Below, in pieces: positions 34,790-44,095 of a stretch of 64,000 bases of DNA (positions are counted from its first letter, which is position 1; each line of letters starts with the position of its first letter). A model generated the notes under the pieces. It saw nothing but the letters and a program-made list of their open reading frames with translations. It was not told where the DNA came from and searched no databases. The translations under genes and the position numbers were made by a program. The DNA comes from Teichococcus rhizosphaerae (GTDB lineage: Bacteria; Pseudomonadota; Alphaproteobacteria; Acetobacterales; Acetobacteraceae), in the NCBI RefSeq assembly GCF_002631185.1, contig NZ_PDNU01000036.1, forward strand, positions 1 to 64,000. The letters run 5' to 3'.

Positions 34790-35980
34790 ATGGAATCGAC
34801 CGAGCCCCACCCCGCCACGATCCGCCGGATGGTGGCGGTGTTCGGCCTGAGCGGCTTCGCCGGCGCCCTGGCCGGCCGGGCGCTCGACCCGCTGATGGGC
34901 GAGCTGGCGCAGGATTTCGCCACCCCGCACGAGACGGTGGCGCTGCTGGCCAGCGCCTTCACCCTGCCCTACGCGCTGGTGCAGCCGGTGCTCGGCCCGG
35001 TGGGCGACGCCTTCGGCAAGCGGCGCGTGGTGCTGCTCTGCGTCGGGCTGCTGGCGGTGATGCTGGCCGCCTGCGCCCTGGCGCCGGGGCTGGACAGCCT
35101 GTTCGCCGCGCGCATCGCCGCCGGGCTGGCGGCGGGCGGCATCTTTCCCCTCACCCTCGCCCTGTTCGGCGACACGGTGCCGATGGCGCAGCGCCAGCTC
35201 GCCATCAGCCGGGTGCTGGCCTGCGCCATACTGGGCCAGCTGGCGGGGGGCGCGGTCTCGGGGGCGCTGGCGCCCTTCATCGGCTGGCGCGGGGTGATGG
35301 GGGTCTGCGCCGGGGCCGCCGCCCTCTCCTGCGCCGTGATGGCGTGGGATGCGCGCCGCCGGCCGGCGCCGGCGCTGCCCGCCGCCCCGCCCTCCATCCC
35401 CATGGTGCTGCGGCGCTATGGCGAGATCCTGCGCAACCCGGCGGCGCGGCCGCTTTTCCTCGGCGTGCTGCTGGAGGGAGCCTTCGTCTTCGGCATGTTC
35501 CCCTTTCTCGCCGTGCTGCTGGGGCAGGACGGGCGCGGGCTGCTGCGCGCCGGGCTGGCGGTGACGGCCTTCGGCCTGGGCGGCTTCGGCTACACGCTGC
35601 TGGCGCCGCTGCTGCTGCGCCGGCTGGGGCAGGCGCGGATGATGCGGCTGGCCGGCGCCAGCGTGGCGCTGGGCATGGCCGCCATCGCGGCGGGCTGGGC
35701 CGTGGGGGCGCCGGGCAGCGGCGTCGGCGGCGCGCTGCTGGTGGGCCTGGGCTTCTTCATGCTGCACAACAGCATCCAGACCCGCGTCACCGAGGTGGCG
35801 CCGCTGGCGCGCGGCTCGGCCGTGGCGCTGCACGCCTTCTGCTATTTCCTGGGGCAGGCGGTGGGGCCGGCCCTGTTCGGGCTGGCGCAGGCCGTGGCCG
35901 GCCCGGCGCCGGCGCTGCTGTTCTGCGGCGCCGGGGTGCTCGGCATCAGCTTCTGGCTGAGCGCGCGGCGCCAGGGCTGA
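34790..35980 (+). CDS. MFS transporter, drug-efflux-like
   Basis: Major facilitator protein of 396 residues with about twelve membrane helices. The helix 2-3 loop signature appears as GPVGDAFGKRRVVLLCVGLLAV, and helix 4-5 carries AARIAAGLAAGGIFPLTLALFGDTVP. The second half begins after a cytoplasmic loop with DARRRPAPALP and has GQDGRGLLRAGLAV. The layout fits DHA1-type exporters, but the substrate cannot be told. A single start, ATG 34790, fits MESTEPHPATIRR. It follows tadA by 84 bases on the same strand. Confidence 0.88.
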   Translation: MESTEPHPATIRRMVAVFGLSGFAGALAGRALDPLMGELAQDFATPHETVALLASAFTLPYALVQPVLGPVGDAFGKRRVVLLCVGLLAVMLAACALAPGLDSLFAARIAAGLAAGGIFPLTLALFGDTVPMAQRQLAISRVLACAILGQLAGGAVSGALAPFIGWRGVMGVCAGAAALSCAVMAWDARRRPAPALPAAPPSIPMVLRRYGEILRNPAARPLFLGVLLEGAFVFGMFPFLAVLLGQDGRGLLRAGLAVTAFGLGGFGYTLLAPLLLRRLGQARMMRLAGASVALGMAAIAAGWAVGAPGSGVGGALLVGLGFFMLHNSIQTRVTEVAPLARGSAVALHAFCYFLGQAVGPALFGLAQAVAGPAPALLFCGAGVLGISFWLSARRQG

Positions 35981-36046
35981 AGCCGCGCGGGGCCGCCGCA
36001 ACGGGTGCGGAGGCAGGGGAACGGCCATCCCCCCGCCCCGCCATCC

Positions 36047-36349
36047 TCAGAAGTCGCTGACGCGGCCCTTCCGCTCCCAGTCCCCGAAGCGGGTGGGCTC
36101 CGGCCCGGCGGGACCGCCGATCTCCTTGGGCATCGGGGTGGCTCCGGGCTTGCCAACGGCGGCTTCCGCCGCGGGAGGAGGGATGGCGGCATCCGCCGCG
36201 GAAGGAGGGATGGCGGCATCCGCCGCGGGAGGAGAGATGGCGGCATCCGCCGCGGGAGGATGGACAGCGGCATCCGCCGCGGGCGCTTCGGGCTGGGCGG
36301 GGCGGGCCGGCTGGGCGGCCTCTTGCTCACGGCTCGTCATGCTCCCCAT
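36047..36349 (-). CDS. DUF1674 / SDHAF4-like protein with an expanded N-terminal repeat
   Basis: The C-terminal 27 residues ([23 protein letters not shown], then VSDF) are the full DUF1674 motif of succinate dehydrogenase assembly factor 4, which in eukaryotes helps flavinated SdhA join the complex. The rest, about residues 15-65, is five copies of a nine-residue unit AADAAIPPS-like, not seen in the short canonical proteins. There are no signal or membrane segments. ATG 36349 is taken; ATG 36340 has a GGGGAG only one base away. No sdh genes are nearby. The SdhA-assembly role is inferred from the motif. Confidence 0.85.
   Translation of the reverse strand: MGSMTSREQEAAQPARPAQPEAPAADAAVHPPAADAAISPPAADAAIPPSAADAAIPPPAAEAAVGKPGATPMPKEIGGPAGPEPTRFGDWERKGRVSDF
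36159..36281 (-). repeat. 27-bp tandem repeat in the DUF1674 gene
   Basis: Five units, the last partial, start at 36159, 36186, 36213, 36240 and 36267. Each contains GCGGCATCCGCCGCGG (first unit variant GCGGCTTCC). The reading frame is kept, giving nine-residue Ala/Pro/Asp repeats. Confidence 0.9.
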
Positions 36350-36382
36350 CTGGGGTGGAAACCCGGGCAACGGAAAGAGGGC

Positions 36383-37444
36383 ATGAACGGATATCTGCGC
36401 ACAACCCTTCTGCTCGCGGCGATGACGGCGCTGTTCGTGGCGGTGGGCGGCGTCATCGGCGGGCGGGGCGGCATGATGGTGGCCTTCGGCGTCGCCTGCG
36501 CCACCAATCTCTTCGCCTGGTGGAACAGCGACCGGATGGTGCTGCGGATGCACAACGCCCAGCCCATCGGCCCGCAGGACGCGCCCGAGCTGTACCGCAT
36601 GACGGCGCAGCTCGCGCAGAACGCCGGCCTGCCCATGCCGGCGCTCTACATCATCCACGAGGACCAGCCGAACGCCTTCGCCACCGGCCGCAACCCCGGG
36701 AACGCGGCGGTGGCGGTCAACACCGGCCTGCTCAACCGCATGCCCCCCGACGAGGTGGCCGGCGTCATCGCTCATGAGCTGGCGCATATCCGCAACCGCG
36801 ACACGCTGATCATGACCATCACCGCCTGCCTCGCCGGCGCCATCGGCATGCTGGCGCAGTTCGGCTTCCTGTTCGGCGGCGCGCGGGGCCCGGAAGGCCG
36901 GCCCAACCCCATTGTCAGCCTGCTGATCATGCTGCTGGCGCCGCTCGGCGCCATGATCGTGCAGATGGCCATCAGCCGCTCCCGCGAATACGAGGCGGAC
37001 CGGGCGGGCGCCGAGATCAGCGGCAACCCGCTGGGGCTGGCCAACGCGCTGCGCCGGCTGGAACAGGGGCGGCTGGTCCATGTCAACCAGGCGGCGGAGG
37101 CCAATCCGGCCACGGCGCACATGTTCATCGTCAACCCGCTGGCCGGGCTGCGGCTGGACGGGCTGTTCTCCACCCATCCCCGGACGGAGAACCGCGTCGC
37201 GGCGCTGATGGAGCTGGCCGGGCGCATGGGGCCGCCGGCGCGCGGGCGGGCTTCCTTCGGCCCGGGCACCACCATGCCGGGTTCCGCCGGCGCATCCGCG
37301 CCAGAGCCTACAGGCGCCGCCGCGCCGGGGCCTGCAGGCGCCGCCGCGCCGGGGCCCTGGGGCGCGCCCGCGCGGGGCGCTTCCAGGCCAGGCCCCTGGG
37401 GAACACCGCCGCAGCGGCGGAAGCCACGCGGCCCCTGGGGCTGA
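36383..37444 (+). CDS. htpX: Membrane zinc metalloprotease HtpX
   Basis: Inner-membrane M48 protease for quality control of misfolded membrane proteins. Two N-terminal helices ([38 protein letters not shown]) are followed by the HEXXH site His131-Glu-Leu-Ala-His135, the third ligand Glu204 ([10 protein letters not shown]), and two more helices between them. The core ends near residue 290 ([14 protein letters not shown]). A Pro/Gly/Ala-rich tail of about 60 residues with GAAAPGPAG repeats follows. Length 353. GGAAAGAGG lies just before ATG 36383. It diverges from the DUF1674 gene. Confidence 0.95.
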   Translation: MNGYLRTTLLLAAMTALFVAVGGVIGGRGGMMVAFGVACATNLFAWWNSDRMVLRMHNAQPIGPQDAPELYRMTAQLAQNAGLPMPALYIIHEDQPNAFATGRNPGNAAVAVNTGLLNRMPPDEVAGVIAHELAHIRNRDTLIMTITACLAGAIGMLAQFGFLFGGARGPEGRPNPIVSLLIMLLAPLGAMIVQMAISRSREYEADRAGAEISGNPLGLANALRRLEQGRLVHVNQAAEANPATAHMFIVNPLAGLRLDGLFSTHPRTENRVAALMELAGRMGPPARGRASFGPGTTMPGSAGASAPEPTGAAAPGPAGAAAPGPWGAPARGASRPGPWGTPPQRRKPRGPWG

Positions 37445-37524
37445 GGGAGCCGGAGCGGGAGGAGGGGTTCCGCCCGCCTCCCATGCCGCCGGCGGCCCGC
37501 CGCCACCCGCCCCGCGCGAACGGC

Positions 37525-37561
37525 GAAAGGGCCGGCCCCCGCTTCGGGAGCCGGCCCTTTC
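37525..37561. terminator. Bidirectional terminator after htpX
   Basis: GAAAGGGCCGGC pairs with GCCGGCCCTTTC around a 13-base loop. The A-run on one side and T-run on the other make it functional for both htpX (plus) and the convergent gene ending at 37580 (minus). Confidence 0.75.
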
Positions 37562-37579
37562 CTGTGCCGCCAGGCGTGA

Positions 37580-38056
37580 TCAGCGGACGATGCGGGTGGT
37601 GCCATCCGGCAGGTGCTCCAGCACCACGCCGCCGCCATTGTAGGCGCCGTTGCCGACCCCCTGCTGCTGCGGCAGCTGCACGCCCGCCAGGGGCTGCGCC
37701 GGAGTGGCGGCCTGGCCGCCCGACATGCCCTGGCCCGACATGCCGCCCATCGGGCGCTGCATGCCCGAGCTGCTCATGCCAGAGCTGCTCATGCCCGAGC
37801 CGCTCATGCCCGAGCCGCTCATGGTGCCACCCGACATGGCGCCGCTCGCAGCACCGGTGCCGCCCATCGCCGCGCCGCCGCCCTGCATGCTGCTACCGCC
37901 TTGCATGGCGCTGCCCGAGCCCATGCTGCCGGACATGCCACCGCTGCCCATGCTGCTGCCGGGGGGCACGGCGCTGCCCATCTGGGCCTGGGCCACCGGC
38001 GCGGAAACGGCCAGCGCCAGGGACGCCGCCGCGATGGTGAGAGAGATACGGGCCAT
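37580..38056 (-). CDS. Secreted Met/Gly/Ser-rich protein, 158 residues
   Basis: A clear signal peptide (MARISLTIAAASLALAVSAPVAQA) leads to a mature region dominated by Met, Gly and Ser, including the four-fold SGMS-type repeat, and a Gln-rich segment (LPQQQGVGNG). It ends in the more ordered GGGVVLEHLPDGTTRIVR. Methionine-rich periplasmic segments can bind Cu(I) or Ag(I), so a metal role is conceivable, but the copper operon is 23 kb away. ATG 38056 has AGGAG 9 bases upstream; ATG 38080 and 38074 are alternatives. No family is recognised. Confidence 0.65.
   Translation of the reverse strand: MARISLTIAAASLALAVSAPVAQAQMGSAVPPGSSMGSGGMSGSMGSGSAMQGGSSMQGGGAAMGGTGAASGAMSGGTMSGSGMSGSGMSSSGMSSSGMQRPMGGMSGQGMSGGQAATPAQPLAGVQLPQQQGVGNGAYNGGGVVLEHLPDGTTRIVR
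37761..37820 (-). repeat. 15-bp tandem repeat in the Met-rich secreted protein gene
   Basis: Four exact-length units starting at 37761, 37776, 37791 and 37806, close to ATGCCCGAGCTGCTC on the plus strand, encode repeated SGM-S-type blocks on the minus strand. Confidence 0.85.
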
Positions 38057-38222
38057 TCCTGCCTTCTCCTTCATGCTCATGCGCGGCCGCCCTTGCGGGC
38101 GGCCCGATGCCGAAGGAACGCGAGGGCCGGTGGCGGGTTGCCTCCCCCCGCGCGGGCAGGCGCGGCGGAAGGCAGGGGGCGGCCCGGGGGAAATGCTCCC
38201 CCCCGTTCCCGCCCCCCGCGCC

Positions 38223-39458
<1,236 letters not shown>

Positions 39459-39712
39459 AGCTTCGGGTTCCTTGTCCCTGGGAGCGCGCTGGGGCGGGGT
39501 TTGCCGCAGCGGCGGGGCGCGGGCAAGGCGGTCATGACCAGGAGAGGCGCACGGAGCGGGGGAATCCGCGCCCGGCCGGCGGCGGCGCGGGCCAGGTGGC
39601 GCAGGCCCGCAGCCTCGCCAGACGGAAAGCCGGCGGCTAGTGTGCCCGGCCCCTGAACCGCAGGCGCACCTTCCCAGAACATGGAGACCCACATGCAAGG
39701 ACAGAGTGCCCC

Positions 39713-40708
39713 ATGACCGCTTTCAGCCCGCACCTGGACCTTGACGATGCGATCCGGCGCAACCGGGAATGCGTGCCCCTGGGATGGGTCCGCAGCGTCA
39801 ACAATGGCCCCGCCAATCTCGGCGATGCCTCCAGTGCGGTTGTGGTCGCCACGATGTCCGGCCTCCAGCCCCTGCCCGCGAACTTCAACGACCTCGGCGT
39901 GCGCATGACGGCGGTGGGCACGATCGGGCAGGATCTGCGCTTCGGTACCCTGCACATCTGGGGGACGGGGTTCGATGCAGGCCGCCGGGCCTTCGGGCGC
40001 CGCGACGCCGCCTTTGCTGCCGCGCCGGCCACGAACTACGTGGTGCATGCCGTGCGTGGTCCGCACACCCGCCGCACCCTGCTGGATTGCGGCATACTGG
40101 CCCCGCCGATCTACGGGGACGCCGCGTGGTTCCTGCCGCGCATCTTCCCGGCCCCTGCCTTGAAGCAGTACGAGCTCGGCGTGATCGCCCACATCTCCGA
40201 ACTTTCTGACGAGAGCCTGGGGGCAGGGCCGCGCTTTCCCCGCTACGCGACGGGCCTGGGGGACGGGGTTCGCATCATCTCCACACGGCACGAGGCGAGC
40301 CTGAGGGGTTTCCGCGCCAAGCTGGACCAGATCCTGTCCTGCCGGCGGATCGTCAGCCTTTCCTTCCATGGCAAGCTGATAGCCGACTGCTATGGCATCC
40401 CGAACCTGTACTTTCCGCGCGACACCGGCGGCCCCCTCGAGCTCGGCCTGGACGATCCGCGCGTCAATCACCGCTTCGCGGACTTCTATGCCGGATGCGG
40501 CCTGCGGAAGCTTCCCGCCTTCGGGCAGCCCGCCCAAACGGCCACGGCCTGGGACCGCGTCATGGACGCCGTGGACCGCATGTGGCAGCCGGCGGGGAAC
40601 CCGATGGAAAGGGTCTTCTTCGACGCCTTTCCGCTCACGCCGAAGGTATCCATGGACGATGCGGCGTGGGCGCTGCCGGAGGGATTGCTCGACAGCTTGC
40701 AGTGGTAG
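39713..40708 (+). CDS. Polysaccharide pyruvyltransferase-family protein
   Basis: Resembles the PS_pyruv_trans fold, whose members add pyruvate ketals (or act as related transferases) on exopolysaccharides. The N-terminal [15 protein letters not shown], the central [24 protein letters not shown], and the C-terminal [19 protein letters not shown] are the usual landmarks (N..GD, VRG..S/T, GD, S..H..I.A...G.P). Length 331, cytoplasmic. Base composition is visibly lower in G+C than in the flanking argG and the sorbosone-dehydrogenase gene, suggesting recent acquisition. An 11-codon ORF at 39681-39716 overlaps the start (ATGA). The sugar target is unknown. Confidence 0.75.
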   Translation: MTAFSPHLDLDDAIRRNRECVPLGWVRSVNNGPANLGDASSAVVVATMSGLQPLPANFNDLGVRMTAVGTIGQDLRFGTLHIWGTGFDAGRRAFGRRDAAFAAAPATNYVVHAVRGPHTRRTLLDCGILAPPIYGDAAWFLPRIFPAPALKQYELGVIAHISELSDESLGAGPRFPRYATGLGDGVRIISTRHEASLRGFRAKLDQILSCRRIVSLSFHGKLIADCYGIPNLYFPRDTGGPLELGLDDPRVNHRFADFYAGCGLRKLPAFGQPAQTATAWDRVMDAVDRMWQPAGNPMERVFFDAFPLTPKVSMDDAAWALPEGLLDSLQW

Positions 40709-41030
40709 GCCGGGCAACGCGCAGGATCAGGCCATGGAAGGATCGGGCCATGGCAGGCCCGCCCTGCTCCGCTTCCGGCCGGAAATGGCGCGCCGCGGAG
40801 GCCGGGGCGGAACAGTGCGGCACCTTTGGCGGCCCCGGGGCTTTCGCCGGTCCTGCCATCCGGCCGCCAGGGCCGCCAACACGCGGCGGCCGGTGCTTCA
40901 CGCCGCTCCCGTGCCGCCGCCCCCGGGAGCCGCTCCAGCCGCCCGGAAGGTTCCGGCGGAACAAGGCGGGTTCCGTGCGGCGCCTTCCTTCCTCGCGCGG
41001 CGGAGTGGCCCTCGCGCGGCAAGGCGGCCC
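40709..41030. other. Intergenic region without a recognised gene
   Basis: Between the pyruvyltransferase-like gene (plus) and the sorbosone-dehydrogenase-like gene (minus), both ending here. A short direct repeat containing ATC(A/G)GGCCATGG(A/C) occurs at about 40729-40755. The open frames crossing it are low-complexity Pro/Arg/Gly sequences in several frames and I see no convincing gene. Confidence 0.4.
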
Positions 41031-42320
41031 TCACCGGCTCGGCGTCATCCGCCACACCGTGTTCGACAGGTCATCCGCGATGATCAGGGCGCCGCGCGGG
41101 TCCACCGTGACGCCCACGGGCCGGCCGCGGGCCTTGCCCTCGCCATCCAGGAAGCCGGTCACCACGTCCACGGGCGGGCCGGCGGGGCGGTTGTCGCGGA
41201 AGGGCACGAAGACGACCTTGTAGCCCACCGGGTCGCGGCGGTTCCAGCTGCCGTGCTCGCCCACGAAGGCGCCCTCCGCGAAGCGCTCGCCCATGGCGGA
41301 GGTGGAGAAGCCGACGCCCAGCGCGGCGACGTGCGAGCCCAGCGCATAGTCGGGGCGGATGGCGGCGGCGACCTTCGCCGGGTCCTGCGGCTGGGCGCGG
41401 GGGTCCACGTTCTGGCCCCAGTAGCTGTAGGGCCAGCCGTAGAAGCCGCCCTCCCGCACCGAGGTCAGGTAGTCGGGCACCAGGTCGGGGCCGATCTCGT
41501 CGCGCTCGTTCACCACCGCCCAGAGCTGGCCGGTGCCGGGCTGGATGGCCAGCGCGGTGGGGTTGCGCAGGCCGGTGGCAAAGGGGCGGTGGGCGCCGGT
41601 CTCGGCGTCGATCTGCCAAACCAGGGCGCGATCCTGCTCGGCCATCATGCCGCGCTCGGCGATGTTGCTGTTGGAGCCGATGCCGACGTAGAGGAACGCG
41701 CCGTCCGGGCTGGCGGCCAGGGCCTTGGTCCAGTGGTGGTTGATCTCGGACGGGAGCGCGGCGACCAGCTCGGGCGGCCCGGAGGCCTCGGTCTGGCCGT
41801 CGCGGTAGGGGAAGCGCACCAGCGCGTCCTGGTTGGCGACGTAGAGGCGGCCATTGACCAGGGCGAGGCCGTAGGGGGCGTTGAGGTTCTCAGCGAAGAC
41901 GCGGCGCATCTCGTAGGTGCCGTCGCCATCGGCGTCGCGCAGCAGGGTCAGGCGGTTGCCGCCGGGGACCGGGCTCTTGCCCAGGTTCTTGATGAGGCCG
42001 GCGATGAAGTCCTTGGGGCGGACGGTGGGCGCCTGCTTGCCGCCCGAGCCCTCGGCCACCAGGATGTCGCCATTGGGCAGCAGCAGGGTCTGGCGCGGGA
42101 TGCGCAGCTCCGTGGCGATGGCCTGGATGGCGTAGCCCTCCGGCACGGTCGGGCGCGCGTCGTTCCAGCCGGTGGGGCGGGGGATCGTCATGTCGGGCAG
42201 CAGGCCGCGCCGGGGCTCGGGCAGCGTGGGGTCGGGGCCCGTCTGCTGCTGCTGCGCGCCGGCGGGCGCGGCCTGGAAGGCAAGGGCGAGCGCCAGGGCG
42301 GCGGCGTGGAGCGGGCGCAT
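41031..42320 (-). CDS. Sorbosone dehydrogenase-like beta-propeller protein
   Basis: Secreted six-bladed propeller of the soluble aldose/sorbosone dehydrogenase family, usually PQQ-linked. A signal peptide (LHAAALALALAFQAAPAGAQ) precedes GYAIQAIATELRIPRQTLLLPNGDILVAEG. NAPYGLALVNGRLYVANQ, NHHWTKALAASPDGAFLYVGIGSNSN, ATGLRNPTALAIQPGTGQLW and GEHGSWNRRDPVGYKVVFVPF follow, covering the blades and the probable calcium/PQQ-binding His and Arg residues. Length 429. Its start overlaps the DUF2231 gene by 3 bases. Acetobacteraceae oxidise sugars and aldehydes in the periplasm with such enzymes. The substrate is not determinable. Confidence 0.87.
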   Translation of the reverse strand: MRPLHAAALALALAFQAAPAGAQQQQTGPDPTLPEPRRGLLPDMTIPRPTGWNDARPTVPEGYAIQAIATELRIPRQTLLLPNGDILVAEGSGGKQAPTVRPKDFIAGLIKNLGKSPVPGGNRLTLLRDADGDGTYEMRRVFAENLNAPYGLALVNGRLYVANQDALVRFPYRDGQTEASGPPELVAALPSEINHHWTKALAASPDGAFLYVGIGSNSNIAERGMMAEQDRALVWQIDAETGAHRPFATGLRNPTALAIQPGTGQLWAVVNERDEIGPDLVPDYLTSVREGGFYGWPYSYWGQNVDPRAQPQDPAKVAAAIRPDYALGSHVAALGVGFSTSAMGERFAEGAFVGEHGSWNRRDPVGYKVVFVPFRDNRPAGPPVDVVTGFLDGEGKARGRPVGVTVDPRGALIIADDLSNTVWRMTPSR

Positions 42321-42751
42321 CAGGCGGCCTCCCTCGGATGGAAGCCGGAATAGCCGATCCAGGTGGCCAGGAGCGCCAGCAGCGTCGCGGCCGCCGAAAG
42401 GGGCAGCGCCTCCGGCATGATGGCGAAGCCGTCCTTGGCGTGGACGAGGGCATTGAGGAGGCCCAGCACCCACATGGCGAGCAGCGCCGCGAAGTAGAGG
42501 CCGGCGCGCTTCCTGCCGCCCCCTGCGCCCCGGACCAGCGCCACCAGCGCCCAGAGCAGGGCGAAGGCGCCGACCAGCAGGCCGCCGGCGATCAGCCAGG
42601 AGGCGAAGTTGGCCCATTGGACGTGGAAGCTCGCGCGGTAGGCCAGGTCGCTGAGCAGCGCGCCGAGAAAGAGCGGCAGCGGGAAGGCCAGCAGAATGGC
42701 GTGCAGCGGGTGGAGCGGCCTCGGGGATCGGGGGGGCGGGGGGGCGGCCAC
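42320..42751 (-). CDS. DUF2231-type membrane protein
   Basis: About four membrane helices in 143 residues, starting after PRPLHPLHAILLAFPLPLFLGALLSD, the DUF2231 signature with its paired histidines. Further helices are ANFASWLIAGGLLVGAFALLWALV, LYFAALLAMWVLGLLNALVHA and SAAATLLALLATWIGYSG. The GTG start at 42751 has GGAGG 7 bases upstream. Its stop overlaps the start of the sorbosone-dehydrogenase gene, so it is the first gene of that pair. This pairing occurs in other Acetobacteraceae-like loci and suggests an electron-transfer or anchoring role, which is inference. Confidence 0.82.
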   Translation of the reverse strand: MAAPPPPRSPRPLHPLHAILLAFPLPLFLGALLSDLAYRASFHVQWANFASWLIAGGLLVGAFALLWALVALVRGAGGGRKRAGLYFAALLAMWVLGLLNALVHAKDGFAIMPEALPLSAAATLLALLATWIGYSGFHPREAA

Positions 42752-42989
42752 GGCGGATCCTCCTGTTTCCTGGTCCGGTTCCGGGGCCTGGGGCAAGGTG
42801 GGGCGGTGCGCCCGGTGGCCTGCCCGCCCGGGACACGGTTCTGGAACAACAGGGCAGCGCGTGGCGGGTTTCGGCGCCGGATCCGCGCCCTGGGCGCCGG
42901 AGCGGGGCTCGGTGCCCGAAGGGAGGGGCATGGATGCCCTCCCCCGCCACCGGCCGGGCGGCTCAGCGCCAAGGCGGGGCGCACGAACG

Positions 42990-43019
42990 AAAAAAGGCCG
43001 GGCTGTGCCGCCCGGCCTT
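42990..43019 (-). terminator. Terminator of the response-regulator gene
   Basis: On the minus strand AAGGCCGGGC and GCCCGGCCTT form a 10-bp stem with a 6-base loop followed by a T-run (complement of 42990-42995), 20 bases after the stop at 43039. A textbook intrinsic terminator. Confidence 0.88.
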
Positions 43020-43038
43020 GTTCTGGGAACCAGAGCCC

Positions 43039-43755
43039 TCAGGCGGCGACGCGGCCGGCCTGCGGGTCGAGGCGGTAGCCGCCGCCCTCGGTCAGCAGCA
43101 GCGCGGCGTTCGCCGGATCGGGCTCGATCTTCTGGCGCAGGCGGTAGATATGCGTCTCCAGCGTGTGCGTGGTGACGGCGGCGTTGTAGCCCCACACCTC
43201 GTTCAGCAGGATCTGCCGCGCCACGGGGCGGCCGCCCGCCCGGTAGAGGAACTTCAGGATCGCGGCCTCCTTTTCGGTGAGGCGGATCTTGCGGCTCTTC
43301 ACCGGCTCCAGCAGCATCTTCGCCGAGGGGCGGAAGGTGTAGGGGCCGATGACGAAGACCGCGTCCTCGGAATTGTCGAAGACGCGCAGCTGGGCACGCA
43401 GCCGCGCCAGCAGCTCGCCGATGCGGAAGGGCTTGGCGATGTAGTCGTTGGCGCCGGAATCGAGCCCGCGCACCACGTCCTGCTCCCCATCCGCGCCGGT
43501 CAGCATGATGATGGGAATCTTCACCCCTTCCTGCCGCAGGCGCGCGCACAGCTCGCGGCCGTCGCCATCCGGCAGGCCGATATCGAGCAGCACCGCGTCG
43601 CACCGCGAGTCGGGAGCGTTCAGCTGGGAGGCCGCCTCGGCGGCCGTTGCGGCCTCCAGGGGCGCGAATTCCCCATCCAGCGCCAGTTGCTCGGACAACG
43701 TCGCGCGCAGCGCGTCATCGTCGTCCACGATCAGGATCGGCCGCGGGCCGGTCAT
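43039..43755 (-). CDS. OmpR-family response regulator (orphan)
   Basis: A receiver domain with the acidic pocket Asp11-13, the phospho-acceptor Asp58 (VLLDIGLPDGDG), Thr86 (MLTGADG) and Lys108 (AKPF) is followed by a winged-helix output domain (IRLTEKEAAILKFLYRAGGRPVARQ, TLETHIYRLRQKIEPDP). Length 238. No histidine kinase gene adjoins it, so the partner is encoded elsewhere. The winged helix with THTLETHIYRLR is typical of the alphaproteobacterial regulators near CtrA/FeuP in style, but I cannot name an ortholog. It has its own terminator and a divergent upstream region. Confidence 0.92.
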   Translation of the reverse strand: MTGPRPILIVDDDDALRATLSEQLALDGEFAPLEAATAAEAASQLNAPDSRCDAVLLDIGLPDGDGRELCARLRQEGVKIPIIMLTGADGEQDVVRGLDSGANDYIAKPFRIGELLARLRAQLRVFDNSEDAVFVIGPYTFRPSAKMLLEPVKSRKIRLTEKEAAILKFLYRAGGRPVARQILLNEVWGYNAAVTTHTLETHIYRLRQKIEPDPANAALLLTEGGGYRLDPQAGRVAA

Positions 43756-44095
43756 GCGCTCTCCCGACTTAGCCTATTGCAAAACATGGCTTCTACCTCC
43801 CGGAATCGGCCGGGCAGCCGGAGGCCACCAAGCCCCATCCTGACTGTAATGCCCCTGCAGGGCAAGAGCCGCTGCCGCGACACGATCACTGAGATTCGTT
43901 TTTGACCACTTTTTGGGGTGGGGTGGCAAGGTGCAAGCCAGCGCCACCTTGGGAATGGCGGCGCAGGCGCCACATTGATGCGCAAGGCGGGCGGTGGTCC
44001 GGCGCCCGGGCCCACCTGGCCGGCCTGCGCAAGTGGCTTGCGCGCGGCGGGGCGGAATGGCAGCCGGACGGAAAGCACCAGACGGAAGGCATGGG
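43756..44095. other. Divergent intergenic region between the response regulator and ribA
   Basis: 340 bases with an A+T-richer zone at 43760-43800 and 43885-43915 (TTCGTTTTTGACCACTTTTT), likely holding both promoters. A run of G residues (GGGGTGGGGTGG, 43914-43925) stands out. I searched for an FMN riboswitch before ribA and did not find the conserved blocks. No gene is recognised. Confidence 0.4.

Noticed and set aside
43902-44095. Possible FMN riboswitch before ribA
   Set aside because: The conserved RFN blocks (GGGTGAAATTCC-like and CCGACGGT) are not present in order; only short partial matches were seen.
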